Part shown: piece by piece, positions 43,007 to 51,945 of the stretch | Layout: each line of letters begins with the position of its first letter | How positions within the stretch are numbered: position 1 is the stretch's first letter | Source: Dyadobacter soli | GTDB lineage: Bacteria > Bacteroidota > Bacteroidia > Cytophagales > Spirosomataceae | Assembly (NCBI RefSeq): GCF_900101885.1 | Contig: NZ_FNAN01000001.1 | Location: 1 to 64,000, forward strand | Length of the DNA: 64,000 nt | Direction: 5' to 3' | Made by a program: the position numbers and the translations under genes | The notes under the pieces: generated by a model | Told to the model about the DNA's origin: nothing | Databases searched by the model: none | What the model saw: the letters and a program-made list of their open reading frames with translations, nothing else

Positions 43007-44389
43007 ATGAGACTGAACAAATTTTCAAAGCTATTGATGTGGATCATACTGTGCGTCAGTGTGTTCCCGGTATTGGCGCAACGCCGCGAGGCAGGCCGGC
43101 CGAATGTCATCGTCATCCTGACCGACGATATGGGCTACGGCGATGTCGGCGCTTATGGCGGAAGGTTCGTCCCCACGCCCAATATAGACCGGCTTGCCGC
43201 CAGAGGTCTCAAACTTACCCAGTATTACAGTGGCGCGCCCATTTGCTCGCCTTCCAGGGCCAGCATTCTCACCGGTATGCAGCCCGGCAAATGGAACTTT
43301 ACCACATTTCTGGATACCCAAAAACATAACAAGGACGCCGGGCAGATCGATTACCTGACACCCGAAGCGCCGTCCATGGCCCGTTTTTTCAAAAGCTCGG
43401 GTTATGCAACCGGACATTTCGGCAAGTGGCATATGGGCGGCGGGCGAGACGTTACCAACGCACCCGGCTTTGCGCAATATGGCTTCGACGAGCACGCCAG
43501 CACCTACGAAAGCCCCGAGCCGGATCCGGCCATTACGGCTACGAACTGGATCTGGTCGGATAAGGACAGCATCAAACGGTGGGACCGCACTAAATACTTC
43601 GTCGATAAAACGCTGGATTTCATGAAGCGGCACAAGGGCCAGCCTTGCTTCGTAAACCTCTGGCCCGACGAAGTGCATACGCCCTGGGTGCCGAAGCCGG
43701 AAACCGAAAATGCCGGCAAATCAGCCCTGAAACCGCAGGAAGAAGCCGCATTCAAAGGTGTTCTCAAAGAATATGATGTGCAGATCGGCCGCCTGCTCGA
43801 TGGCCTCAAAGAACTCGGACTGGCCGAGAATACGATCATTATCTTCACCAGCGACAATGGCGCATTGCCTACTTTCGGCGGTGCCCGCAGCGGCGGCTTG
43901 CGCGGGTCCAAGCTTTCGCTGTACGAAGGCGGTATCCGTATGCCGTTCATTATCAGTTGGCCCGGCCACATTCAGGCCAATAAAACCGACGACCGTTCAG
44001 AACTGCACGCAACCGACCTTTTACCTACATTATCCAAACTGGCGGGCGTGAAAATCCCCGCGACCTACCACGGCGACGGCATCGACCGGTCGGGCATACT
44101 GCTTGGGAAACCTTCATTAAGGAAAAAGGAAATGTACTGGGAATACGGGCGGAACGACATCGCCTACAACTATCCGAAAGGCACCGATCGCAGCCCGCGC
44201 CTCGCCGTACGCTCGGGCGAATGGAAGCTGCTGATGGACGCCGACGGCAGTAAGGTGGAGCTTTACAATATCGTGAAGGACTCGGCCGAAACAACTAATC
44301 TGCAAGCGAGCGAGGCTAAAATCACAAAGGAGCTGAGCGGCAAGCTGACGGCCTGGTGGAAGTCGCTTCCGAGATTGAATGCCAACTAG
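43007..44389 (+). CDS. Sulfatase, arylsulfatase-like
   Basis: This 460-residue exported sulfatase has a signal peptide (about 1-24, LCVSVFPVLAQ) and the metal-binding TDDMGYGD (39-46). The signature CSPSRASILTG follows, with C80 as the residue turned into formylglycine. FGKWHMGG and the C-terminal FTSDNGALPTFGGARSGGLRGSKLSLYEGGIRMP block identify the N-acetylgalactosamine-6-sulfatase/arylsulfatase A branch. It differs from the iduronate-type sulfatase at 8114-9547. The target sulfated glycan is not known. Confidence 0.92.
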   Translation: MRLNKFSKLLMWIILCVSVFPVLAQRREAGRPNVIVILTDDMGYGDVGAYGGRFVPTPNIDRLAARGLKLTQYYSGAPICSPSRASILTGMQPGKWNFTTFLDTQKHNKDAGQIDYLTPEAPSMARFFKSSGYATGHFGKWHMGGGRDVTNAPGFAQYGFDEHASTYESPEPDPAITATNWIWSDKDSIKRWDRTKYFVDKTLDFMKRHKGQPCFVNLWPDEVHTPWVPKPETENAGKSALKPQEEAAFKGVLKEYDVQIGRLLDGLKELGLAENTIIIFTSDNGALPTFGGARSGGLRGSKLSLYEGGIRMPFIISWPGHIQANKTDDRSELHATDLLPTLSKLAGVKIPATYHGDGIDRSGILLGKPSLRKKEMYWEYGRNDIAYNYPKGTDRSPRLAVRSGEWKLLMDADGSKVELYNIVKDSAETTNLQASEAKITKELSGKLTAWWKSLPRLNAN

Positions 44390-44506
44390 TTGAAGGAAAT
44401 CCGGCGGTTCTGAGAATTTTGCAACTCTTGCTGTAATCCTTGTACGTCGCAGGCGCAGCGCATGGGCAACCTTTGTAGTGTTCTTTGACACTAAACAAAA
44501 ACGACC

Positions 44507-45259
44507 ATGAACTCGCTCAAAAACAAAGTTGCCGTTATCACAGGATCCGCAAGAGGTCTCGGAAAAGCCATCGCCGAACGTTACGCCGCACTCGGTGCCG
44601 ACATCGTGATCAACTACTCCCGCGACAAAGCCTCGGCCGAAGAAGTAGTAAGCAATATTACCGCCATGGGAGCCCGCGTAATTGCCGTGCAGGCTGATGT
44701 AAGCAAAGTAGCCGACATTCACCGGCTGTTTGAAGAAGCTAAAAATGCATTTGGCAAAATAGACATCGTTGTAGCCAACGCCGGTATCGAAATGGTGGAA
44801 ACGCCGGTTACCCAGTTCACCGAAGAGCAGTTCGACAGGCTGTTTTCGATCAATACCAAAGGCGCCTATTTCACGATGCAGCAAGCCGCATTGAATGTCG
44901 GAAACAACGGCCGCATTATCTACATTGCTTCGAGTACCACGGCATTTCCGGTTGCCGGAATGGCCGTGTACGGCGGCAGCAAAACCACGCCGCGCTATCT
45001 GGTGGATGTGTTGTCCAAAGAAATCGGTTACCGCGGCGTGACGGTGAACTCCATTATCCCGTTCGCCGTAGACCACTCGGGGATATTTGCCGAAGAGGGC
45101 AGCTACCCTGAACTGCGCAAGTCGCTGCTCGATAGCTGCCCGATGGGTCGCCTTGCCGAGGTGGAAGATGTAGCCAACATCGCCGAATTCTTTGCCAGCG
45201 ACCTTTCTTCCTTCGTAAACGGCCAGCATTTGCTGGTAAACGGCGGCGCAAATCAATAA
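44507..45259 (+). CDS. Short-chain dehydrogenase/reductase
   Basis: This 250-residue classical SDR has the cofactor motif TGSARGLG (12-19), the NAG motif in VVANAGIE, the catalytic Ser in IYIASSTTAF and Y155-GGS-K159. It should reduce or oxidise a carbonyl/alcohol with NAD(P)H; the sequence resembles 3-oxoacyl-ACP reductase-like enzymes of broad specificity. VDHSGIFAEEGSYPELRKSLLDSCPMGRLAEVEDVANIAEFFASD is the usual C-terminal part. It stands alone; the next gene is convergent. Confidence 0.9.
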   Translation: MNSLKNKVAVITGSARGLGKAIAERYAALGADIVINYSRDKASAEEVVSNITAMGARVIAVQADVSKVADIHRLFEEAKNAFGKIDIVVANAGIEMVETPVTQFTEEQFDRLFSINTKGAYFTMQQAALNVGNNGRIIYIASSTTAFPVAGMAVYGGSKTTPRYLVDVLSKEIGYRGVTVNSIIPFAVDHSGIFAEEGSYPELRKSLLDSCPMGRLAEVEDVANIAEFFASDLSSFVNGQHLLVNGGANQ

Positions 45260-45265
45260 AAGTCC

Positions 45266-47437
45266 CTAACCTTTTGCAGGGCATTTCAATACCACTACCG
45301 ACCGGTCGGCGACGTTCAGTTCGCCACCGGCCGGTATTTTTTCTTCCTTCTCGCCAATGAAGCCTTCACTCGTGCCGATCACCACGCGCCAGCCGCTACC
45401 GCATTCCTGCGCCGGCAGTTTGAACGTAACCTGTTCCGCGGACGGGTTGAATATGATGTAGAAATGGTCGTCGGTAAGCCTTTGCCCGTCCATGTTCACG
45501 CACCGGATGCCCAGCCCGTTGAGGAAAACGCCGAATGTGGCTGCATTTGCCTCTCCCCAGTTTTCGTCGGGTATGATATTGCCGTCCGGCAAAAACCAGA
45601 TGATATCTTTCACGTCGGTGCCGGTTACGGGCAGGTCCTGGAACCACCGGCGGCGCTGGAACGTGGAGTGGCTCCGGCAAAAACGGATCAGCTCGCGGGT
45701 GAAGGTCAGTAAATCCTGGTCGGCATTATCCCAGTCGAGCCAGGAGATCTCATTGTCCTGACAATAGGCATTGTTGTTGCCCTGCTGGGTGCGGCCCCAT
45801 TCGTCGCCGGCCACTATCATGGGCACGCCCTGCGATAACAGCAAACTAACGAGGAAATTCCGCTGCTGGCGTACCCGCAATGCATTGATGTCGGCATTGT
45901 CCGTCGGACCTTCGGCGCCGCAGTTCCAGGAGTTGTTGGTATTCTCGCCGTCTTTATTGTCCTCTCCATTGGCTTCGTTGTGTTTGTCGTTGTAGCTAAC
46001 AAGGTCGCGCAGGGTGAAGCCGTCGTGGGCGGTGATGAAGTTGATACTGGCCGTCGGGCGTCGGTAGCTGTTGTGGTAAAGGTCAGGACTGCCGGTGAAG
46101 CGCTGGGCGAAATTGGTCATCTTGGTCTCGCCACCGCGCCAGAATTCTCGCATCTGGTCGCGGTAGAGGCCGTTCCATTCACCCCAGCCGACCGGAAATT
46201 TGCCTACCATATACCCATCCTCGTTAATGTCCCACGGCTCGGCAATGAGCTTCACCTGCGAAATGACCGGATCCTGGTGGATAATGTTAAAAAACGAGCT
46301 GAGGTTGTCGGTATCGTGCAGGGTACGCGCCAATGCGGCTGCGAGGTCGAATCGGAAGCCGTCGACATGCATTTGGGTAACCCAGTACCGGAGGCTGTCC
46401 ATGATCAACGCGAGCACATTCGGGAGCTGCACATTCAGCGTGTTGCCGGTGCCGGTGTAATCCATATAATGCCGCTGGTCGTCCTGCACGAGCCGGTAGT
46501 AGGAAGCATTGTCGAGCCCCCTGAACGAAAGGGTAGGGCCCAGGTGGTTGCCTTCGGCAGTGTGGTTGTACACGACGTCGAGGATCACCTCGATACCCGC
46601 GTTATGCAGCTCTTTGACCATATATTTAAACTCATTCACCTGCTGCCCGGGATCTTCGGAGCTGCAATAGCGAGGGTCGGGCGCGAGGAATGCCAGCGTA
46701 TTGTACCCCCAGTAATTGGTAAGGCCCTTTTCGACCAAATGCCTGTCGGCAACGAATTGGTGAACCGGCAAAAGCTCCACCGCGGTAATGCCCAGGCTTT
46801 TCAGGTAATCGATCGACGCCGGGTGCGCCAGGCCAGCGTAGGTGCCGCGGAGTTCTTCCGGTATTTGATTATTGAGTTGGGTAAATCCTTTGACATGCGC
46901 CTCGTAAATGATCGTCTCGTGGTAAGGCCTGTCTATCCGCCGGTCGTTTTCCCAATCGAAAGCTTCGTCGACCACCACGGCCTTGGGCATGAATGGGGCG
47001 CTGTCGGTTTCGTTGAAACTGAGGTCTTCCTGCTCATCACCTACGCTGTAACCAAACAGTGCGTCGTCCCAATGTAATGTGCCGCTCAATGCCTTGGCAT
47101 AGGGATCTACCAGCAGCTTCGCCGGATTGAAACGGTGGCCATTTTCCGGCTCGTAGCGGCCATGTACCCGGTAGCCGTACAGTTGCCCCGGCGTGAGGCC
47201 GGGCACATACACGTGCCATACGTGGTGGGTGACCTCTTCGATCTTGATCCTGGCGTTTTCCTCGCCCTCCCTGCTGAACAGGCAAAGTTCCACGCTGTCG
47301 GCGTTCTCGGAAAAGACTGCGAAATTGACCCCTTTGCCATCCCATTGGGCGCCTAGCGGGTAAGGTTTGCCGGGCAAAGCCCTGAGGTCAATGCCGGCTG
47401 CGGTATCTTCTAGCTGGTTCTCGATATGTGCGTCCAT
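45266..47437 (-). CDS. glgX: Glycogen debranching enzyme GlgX
   Basis: This 723-residue GH13 enzyme cleaves alpha-1,6 branches of glycogen limit dextrins. An N-terminal CBM48-like domain (about 15-120, [33 protein letters not shown]) precedes the GH13 barrel. The catalytic nucleophile Asp is in DGFRFDLA (about 363), the acid Glu in KLIAEPWDI (about 400) and the third Asp in [10 protein letters not shown] (about 470). The [18 protein letters not shown] and RRRWFQ segments are typical of GlgX. It is monocistronic and convergent with the SDR gene, with no other glycogen genes in view. Confidence 0.93.
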   Translation of the reverse strand: MDAHIENQLEDTAAGIDLRALPGKPYPLGAQWDGKGVNFAVFSENADSVELCLFSREGEENARIKIEEVTHHVWHVYVPGLTPGQLYGYRVHGRYEPENGHRFNPAKLLVDPYAKALSGTLHWDDALFGYSVGDEQEDLSFNETDSAPFMPKAVVVDEAFDWENDRRIDRPYHETIIYEAHVKGFTQLNNQIPEELRGTYAGLAHPASIDYLKSLGITAVELLPVHQFVADRHLVEKGLTNYWGYNTLAFLAPDPRYCSSEDPGQQVNEFKYMVKELHNAGIEVILDVVYNHTAEGNHLGPTLSFRGLDNASYYRLVQDDQRHYMDYTGTGNTLNVQLPNVLALIMDSLRYWVTQMHVDGFRFDLAAALARTLHDTDNLSSFFNIIHQDPVISQVKLIAEPWDINEDGYMVGKFPVGWGEWNGLYRDQMREFWRGGETKMTNFAQRFTGSPDLYHNSYRRPTASINFITAHDGFTLRDLVSYNDKHNEANGEDNKDGENTNNSWNCGAEGPTDNADINALRVRQQRNFLVSLLLSQGVPMIVAGDEWGRTQQGNNNAYCQDNEISWLDWDNADQDLLTFTRELIRFCRSHSTFQRRRWFQDLPVTGTDVKDIIWFLPDGNIIPDENWGEANAATFGVFLNGLGIRCVNMDGQRLTDDHFYIIFNPSAEQVTFKLPAQECGSGWRVVIGTSEGFIGEKEEKIPAGGELNVADRSVVVLKCPAKG

Positions 47438-47641
47438 AGTAAACGTTATAATCCAATCAGCGGCGGCATTGGTAATATCTGTGCCAGCGGTGGTTGTGCT
47501 GTATGGTCTATCCGTTCAAAGCACTTTCCCCAGCATTGTAGAACAAAAGCCACGACCGGAAGCCACGCACAGGCGGCCGAATGCCATGCGAACACGATTA
47601 TTTCATGGCACAGTATTTAACATTTACACGCAAATTATTGC

Positions 47642-48157
47642 ATGGACAATTATACCTTTTACCTTCCCATGGAACGAACCCCAAACCCGCAGCAGACAGA
47701 CCCGGCCGGTGCGCAAAATAATGGACAGCTGATTTTTCTGGCGGAAGACGATCACGACGACATTTACCTTTTTGAACGCGCACTGAACGGACTGAAAACG
47801 GGACACGGATTACGCGTTTTCGGGAATGGCAAGGAATTGCTCGATGCCCTGAAAGCAGCCGGTGCGAAAGAGCCTGACATTGTTTTTCTGGATATCAATA
47901 TGCCGGTACAAAACGGCCTGGAATGTTTGCTCAATATCCGCAAGCATTACTCGAAGGAACTGCCGGTGTTTTTGTTCTCCACCGCCCAGGACCGCCTCAC
48001 CGTAGAGCAGGCCCGCAAGCTGGGCGCTACGGGGTATTTGTCCAAACCGAGCTCCATGGAGGAGCTGAGCAGCCTGCTCACCAACGTGCTGGCCATCCAA
48101 TGGCGTACGCGATCGGTCAATGATTTTTATGTGCATTTACAGCTTGCCGATACCTGA
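47642..48157 (+). CDS. Single-domain response regulator
   Basis: This 171-residue protein is a lone CheY-like receiver. Acidic pocket residues lie in FLAEDDHDD (33-40), the phosphoacceptor is D84 in IVFLDINMP, and the conserved Lys is in GYLSKPSSMEEL. It has no output domain, so it acts through protein contact, as is common downstream of hybrid kinases in Bacteroidota. An in-frame ATG at 47669 is an alternative start. Its stop is 3 bp before the molybdenum hydroxylase genes, so it probably shares their transcript. Confidence 0.88.
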   Translation: MDNYTFYLPMERTPNPQQTDPAGAQNNGQLIFLAEDDHDDIYLFERALNGLKTGHGLRVFGNGKELLDALKAAGAKEPDIVFLDINMPVQNGLECLLNIRKHYSKELPVFLFSTAQDRLTVEQARKLGATGYLSKPSSMEELSSLLTNVLAIQWRTRSVNDFYVHLQLADT

Positions 48158-48160
48158 TAT

Positions 48161-48631
48161 ATGACAACAATCACACTGAATGTGAACAAACAAACGCACA
48201 CACTGGAAGTGCTTCCCTGGGTTTCGCTGCTGGACGCGCTTCGCGATCGGCTGAAACTGACAGGTACCAAAAAGGGCTGCGACCACGGCCAATGCGGCGC
48301 CTGCACCGTGCTGTGCGACGGGACGCGGATACTGAGCTGCCTGTCGCTCGCCGTCATGAAAAACGGCTCCGAAATCACCACCGTCGAAGGCATTGCCGAC
48401 GGCGATGCGCTGCATCCTTTACAAAAAGCATTCATCGAGCACGATGCATTCCAATGCGGCTATTGTACGCCGGGGCAGATTTGCAGCGCCATCGGTATGC
48501 TCGCCGAAGGCAAGGCCCGCACCCGCGACGAGGTGAAAGAGCTGATGAGTGGAAATCTCTGCCGCTGCGGCGCCAATACCGGCATTATCGACGCGATCAT
48601 GGAGGTGAAGGAAGGAGGCGGGCGTGAATAA
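48161..48631 (+). CDS. Molybdenum hydroxylase 2Fe-2S subunit (PaoA/YagT-like)
   Basis: This 156-residue small subunit of a xanthine oxidase-family enzyme passes electrons between the molybdenum site and FAD. The first cluster uses C40, C45 and C48 (GCDHGQCGAC) and C60. The second uses CGYCTPGQ and CRCG, near residues 100-135. Unlike E. coli PaoA it has no twin-arginine leader, so the complex should be cytoplasmic. Its end overlaps the start of the FAD subunit by 8 bp. Confidence 0.92.
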   Translation: MTTITLNVNKQTHTLEVLPWVSLLDALRDRLKLTGTKKGCDHGQCGACTVLCDGTRILSCLSLAVMKNGSEITTVEGIADGDALHPLQKAFIEHDAFQCGYCTPGQICSAIGMLAEGKARTRDEVKELMSGNLCRCGANTGIIDAIMEVKEGGGRE

Positions 48632-49643
48632 TTTTGAATATAAAAAGGCAACCGGAACTCAGGAAGCGTCGAATGCGGTGACGGGGCATTCGGATGCAAT
48701 GTTCATCGCGGGAGGTACCAACCTGGTGGACCTCTGGAAATACAATCTGCTGCACCCGAAACTGGTGGTGGATATCAACCACCTGCCGGAACACCGGCGC
48801 ATTACCGAACTGGAAGACGGCGGTTTGCGTCTCGGTGCATTGGTAAGCAATGCGGATACCGCCTATCACCCGCTCGTCGAGAGCCGGTACCCGCTGCTAT
48901 CGAAGGCGATTCTGGCAGGGGCGTCGGCGCAGATACGCAATATGGCTACCAATGGCGGTAACCTGCTCCAACGCACACGCTGCTACTATTTTTACGATGC
49001 CGATGTGCCCTGCAATAAGCGCGTACCCGGCTCGGGCTGCCCGGCGATGGATGGGTACAACCGCATTCACGCCATTCTGGGCGCGAGCGGGGAATGCATT
49101 GCCGTGTTTCCTTCCGATATGTGCGTGGCGCTGGCAGCACTGGAAGCGGTGGTGAATGTTTCGGGTAAAAACGGCGGGCGGCGCATTCCTTTTGCCGATT
49201 TTCACCGGCTGCCCGGCGATTCGCCCGAAATCGACAACATTTTACAGCATGGCGAACTGATCACTTCCATTGATTTACCTGAAAAAGGTTTTGCCCAAAA
49301 TTATTCCTACCTGAAACTGCGCGACCGCCATTCCTATGCTTTCGCGTTGGTTTCGGTAGCCACCGCGCTCGAACTCGAAGGCGATACCATCCGCGATGCG
49401 CGCATTGCGCTCGGGGGCGTGGCGCACAAGCCTTGGCGCGTAAGGGAGGCAGAGGCGGTTTTAGTCGGAAAAAAAGCTGATGAAGCCGCTTTTACAGCTG
49501 CTGCGGAGGTATTGCTGACAGGTGCTGTGGGTTTGAAATACAATGCATTTAAAATAGAACTGGCCAAACGCGCCATTGTCCGCAATGGTATGATGGCGCT
49601 CCATCCCGAAACGCAGCTTCCGGGCGCGCAGCCATCGGCCTAG
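48624..49643 (+). CDS. Molybdenum hydroxylase FAD subunit (PaoB/YagS-like)
   Basis: This 339-residue subunit carries an FAD-binding domain (IAGGTNLVDLWKY near 30; GASAQIRNMATNGGNLLQRTRC near 95-116). It also has the extra cysteine insert CYYFYDADVPCNKRVPGSGCPAMDG that in PaoB holds a 4Fe-4S cluster. The C-terminal CO dehydrogenase flavoprotein domain begins near 225. The start is GTG at 48624, supported by a GGAGG sequence just upstream and an overlap with the previous gene that suggests coupling. Confidence 0.9.
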   Translation: MNNFEYKKATGTQEASNAVTGHSDAMFIAGGTNLVDLWKYNLLHPKLVVDINHLPEHRRITELEDGGLRLGALVSNADTAYHPLVESRYPLLSKAILAGASAQIRNMATNGGNLLQRTRCYYFYDADVPCNKRVPGSGCPAMDGYNRIHAILGASGECIAVFPSDMCVALAALEAVVNVSGKNGGRRIPFADFHRLPGDSPEIDNILQHGELITSIDLPEKGFAQNYSYLKLRDRHSYAFALVSVATALELEGDTIRDARIALGGVAHKPWRVREAEAVLVGKKADEAAFTAAAEVLLTGAVGLKYNAFKIELAKRAIVRNGMMALHPETQLPGAQPSA

Positions 49644-49665
49644 GTTCATCGACAAATCGATTTTT

Positions 49666-51903
49666 ATGAAAATACAATCCGCGGTAGGACAGCCTGTAAG
49701 CCGGCTGGAAGGCAAACTGAAAGTGACCGGCGCCGCCAAATACGCCGCAGAATACGACGTTCCCGACCTGCTTTACGGCTACGTGGTCCACGCCACCATC
49801 ACAAAAGGACGCATTACCCGCCTCGATACCGGCGCGGCGAAGGCGCTGCAAGGCGTGGTGGATGTGATCACCCATGAAAACCGCCCGGAGGTTGCATCGG
49901 CCGACTTGAAATACATCGATATGGACGCCCCGCCGGGGCTGGTTTTCAAACCGCTGACCGATCCGGAGGTGCGGTATAACGGGCAGCCTGTTGCGCTGGT
50001 GCTGGCGGAGGACTTTGAAACCGCGAGATACGCGTCGGGGTTGGTTGAGGTTGAATATGAAACCCAGGCTTTCGAAACCTGCCTCGACCACAACCTCGAC
50101 AATGCCCGCGAGCCCGGAAAGGGGTTTTCGACCATGCTGAAACCCCCACCGCCCAAGCCGACCGGGAATTTCGAACAGGCGTTCCGCGATTCGCCGTTCA
50201 AGGTCGATGCGGAGTTCCGGCACGGCAGCGAGCATCACAATCCAATGGAGCTCTTTGCAACCACAACCGTGTACGAGGGCGACGGCAAGCTGACGATTTA
50301 TGACAAAACGCAGGGTACCGTCAACAACCAGCTTTTTGTGGCCAATGTCTTCGGGCTGCGGTACGAGGATGTGCGGGTGCTGGCGCCGTTTGTGGGCGGG
50401 GCGTTTGGCTCGGGCCTGCGGCCGCAGTACCAGCTGTACCTGAGCGTGATGGCCGCGCTGCATTTGAAACGCAATGTGCGGGTAGTGCTTTCGCGGAAGC
50501 AGATGTTCCCATTTCCCCACCGGCCGCAGAGCTACCAGCGGCTGCGCTTCGCCGCGGATGCCAACGGGAGCCTGACGGCCATGAACCACCGGGCCATTTC
50601 GGAAACCTCGCAATTCGAGGATTATGCCGAGGTAGTGGCCGAGTGGAGCCACAAACTGTACCCGTCGCCCAATACGCTTTTTGAGTACAAACTCGTGTCG
50701 CTAGACCTTTACACGCCCATGGATATGCGCGCGCCCGGCGGCGCAACGGCCTTGCACGCGATCGAATGCACCATGGACGAGCTCGCATACGAGGCGGGCA
50801 TCGACCCACTCGAATTCCGGCTCCGGAACTACGCCGAAACCGATCCTTCGACCGGAAAGCCGTTCACCAGCAAGGCGCTGCGGGAATGCTATATGCGTGC
50901 GGCGGAGCAATTCGGCTGGAAAGAGCGCAATCCCGAACCGGGGAGCATGGTACGTGGCAATAAACTCGTAGGTTATGGCATGGCTACCGGTATCTGGGAC
51001 GCTTACCAGTTTCCGGCGCGTACCGAGGTGATCATCACCGGCGAAGGCAAGATGATTGTGAACAGCGCCGTGACTGACATCGGTACCGGTACGCTCACCG
51101 TCATGACCCAGGTGGCGGCCGACGAGCTGGGCTTGCCGATCGAAGATGTGACATTCAGCTATGGGGATAGTAAGAAGCCATTTTCGATGTTCCAGGGCGG
51201 TTCGGCTATGACGGCATCTACCGGCGTCGCCATAGTGGTTGCGGTGAAGGCATTGAAAAAGAAACTTTTAAAAAAGGCAAAAAGCATCGCTGGCTCGCCA
51301 TTTGATCGTGCCGGTAATGATGATGTGGCGTTCAAATACGGGCATATGTTTTTGAGGAAACAGCCGTCGGTTTCGGTTTCTTTCGCGGAAATCGTGGCTG
51401 CTAACGGCGGTAAGCCTGTCAAGACGACGAATATGGGCGCGCCGCATGTTTTGAAATTGAGAAAATACACCAAATCATCCCATAGCGCAGCTTTTGTGGA
51501 GGTGGAGGTGGATAAAGATTTGAAAACGATTACGGTAACCCGCGCCGTTTCCGCCGTGGCTGCCGGGCGCATCGTGAACCCCAAAACGGCACGCAGCCAG
51601 ATTGCCGGATCGATGGTTTGGGGCATTAGCAAAGCCTTGCACGAGGAGAGCATTCTCGACGAAAATCTGGGCAAATACATGAACGCCAACCTGGGCGAAT
51701 ACCACATTCCGGTGCATGCGGACATTAACGAGCTGGAAGTCATTTTCGCCGACGAGAGGGACGACCTGATCAACGAACTGGGTGTGAAAGGCGTCGGAGA
51801 AATCGGGCTGGTGGCCATGCCGGCGGCGATTGCCAATGCGGTGTTTCATGCCACGGGCAGGCGTATCCGTGAGCTGCCGATCCATTTTGACAAGCTTTTG
51901 TGA
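49666..51903 (+). CDS. Molybdenum hydroxylase catalytic subunit (PaoC/YagR-like)
   Basis: This 745-residue subunit binds the molybdenum cofactor and oxidises aldehydes or N-heterocycles. Two aldehyde oxidase/xanthine dehydrogenase domains are visible (KVTGAAKYAAEYDVPDLLYGYVV at the N-terminus; FGLRYEDVRVLAPFVGGAFGSGLRPQ near 230-260). The cofactor-binding GGSAMTAST near 505 and the catalytic Glu in KGVGEIGL (E712) are in place. With the two preceding genes it forms a complete PaoABC-type enzyme. Genes for cofactor insertion are not in the window. The natural substrate is open. Confidence 0.92.
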   Translation: MKIQSAVGQPVSRLEGKLKVTGAAKYAAEYDVPDLLYGYVVHATITKGRITRLDTGAAKALQGVVDVITHENRPEVASADLKYIDMDAPPGLVFKPLTDPEVRYNGQPVALVLAEDFETARYASGLVEVEYETQAFETCLDHNLDNAREPGKGFSTMLKPPPPKPTGNFEQAFRDSPFKVDAEFRHGSEHHNPMELFATTTVYEGDGKLTIYDKTQGTVNNQLFVANVFGLRYEDVRVLAPFVGGAFGSGLRPQYQLYLSVMAALHLKRNVRVVLSRKQMFPFPHRPQSYQRLRFAADANGSLTAMNHRAISETSQFEDYAEVVAEWSHKLYPSPNTLFEYKLVSLDLYTPMDMRAPGGATALHAIECTMDELAYEAGIDPLEFRLRNYAETDPSTGKPFTSKALRECYMRAAEQFGWKERNPEPGSMVRGNKLVGYGMATGIWDAYQFPARTEVIITGEGKMIVNSAVTDIGTGTLTVMTQVAADELGLPIEDVTFSYGDSKKPFSMFQGGSAMTASTGVAIVVAVKALKKKLLKKAKSIAGSPFDRAGNDDVAFKYGHMFLRKQPSVSVSFAEIVAANGGKPVKTTNMGAPHVLKLRKYTKSSHSAAFVEVEVDKDLKTITVTRAVSAVAAGRIVNPKTARSQIAGSMVWGISKALHEESILDENLGKYMNANLGEYHIPVHADINELEVIFADERDDLINELGVKGVGEIGLVAMPAAIANAVFHATGRRIRELPIHFDKLL

Positions 51904-51945
51904 AATTTCGGCTATCTTGCCGCATTCACCACAAAGCTTTATTCA

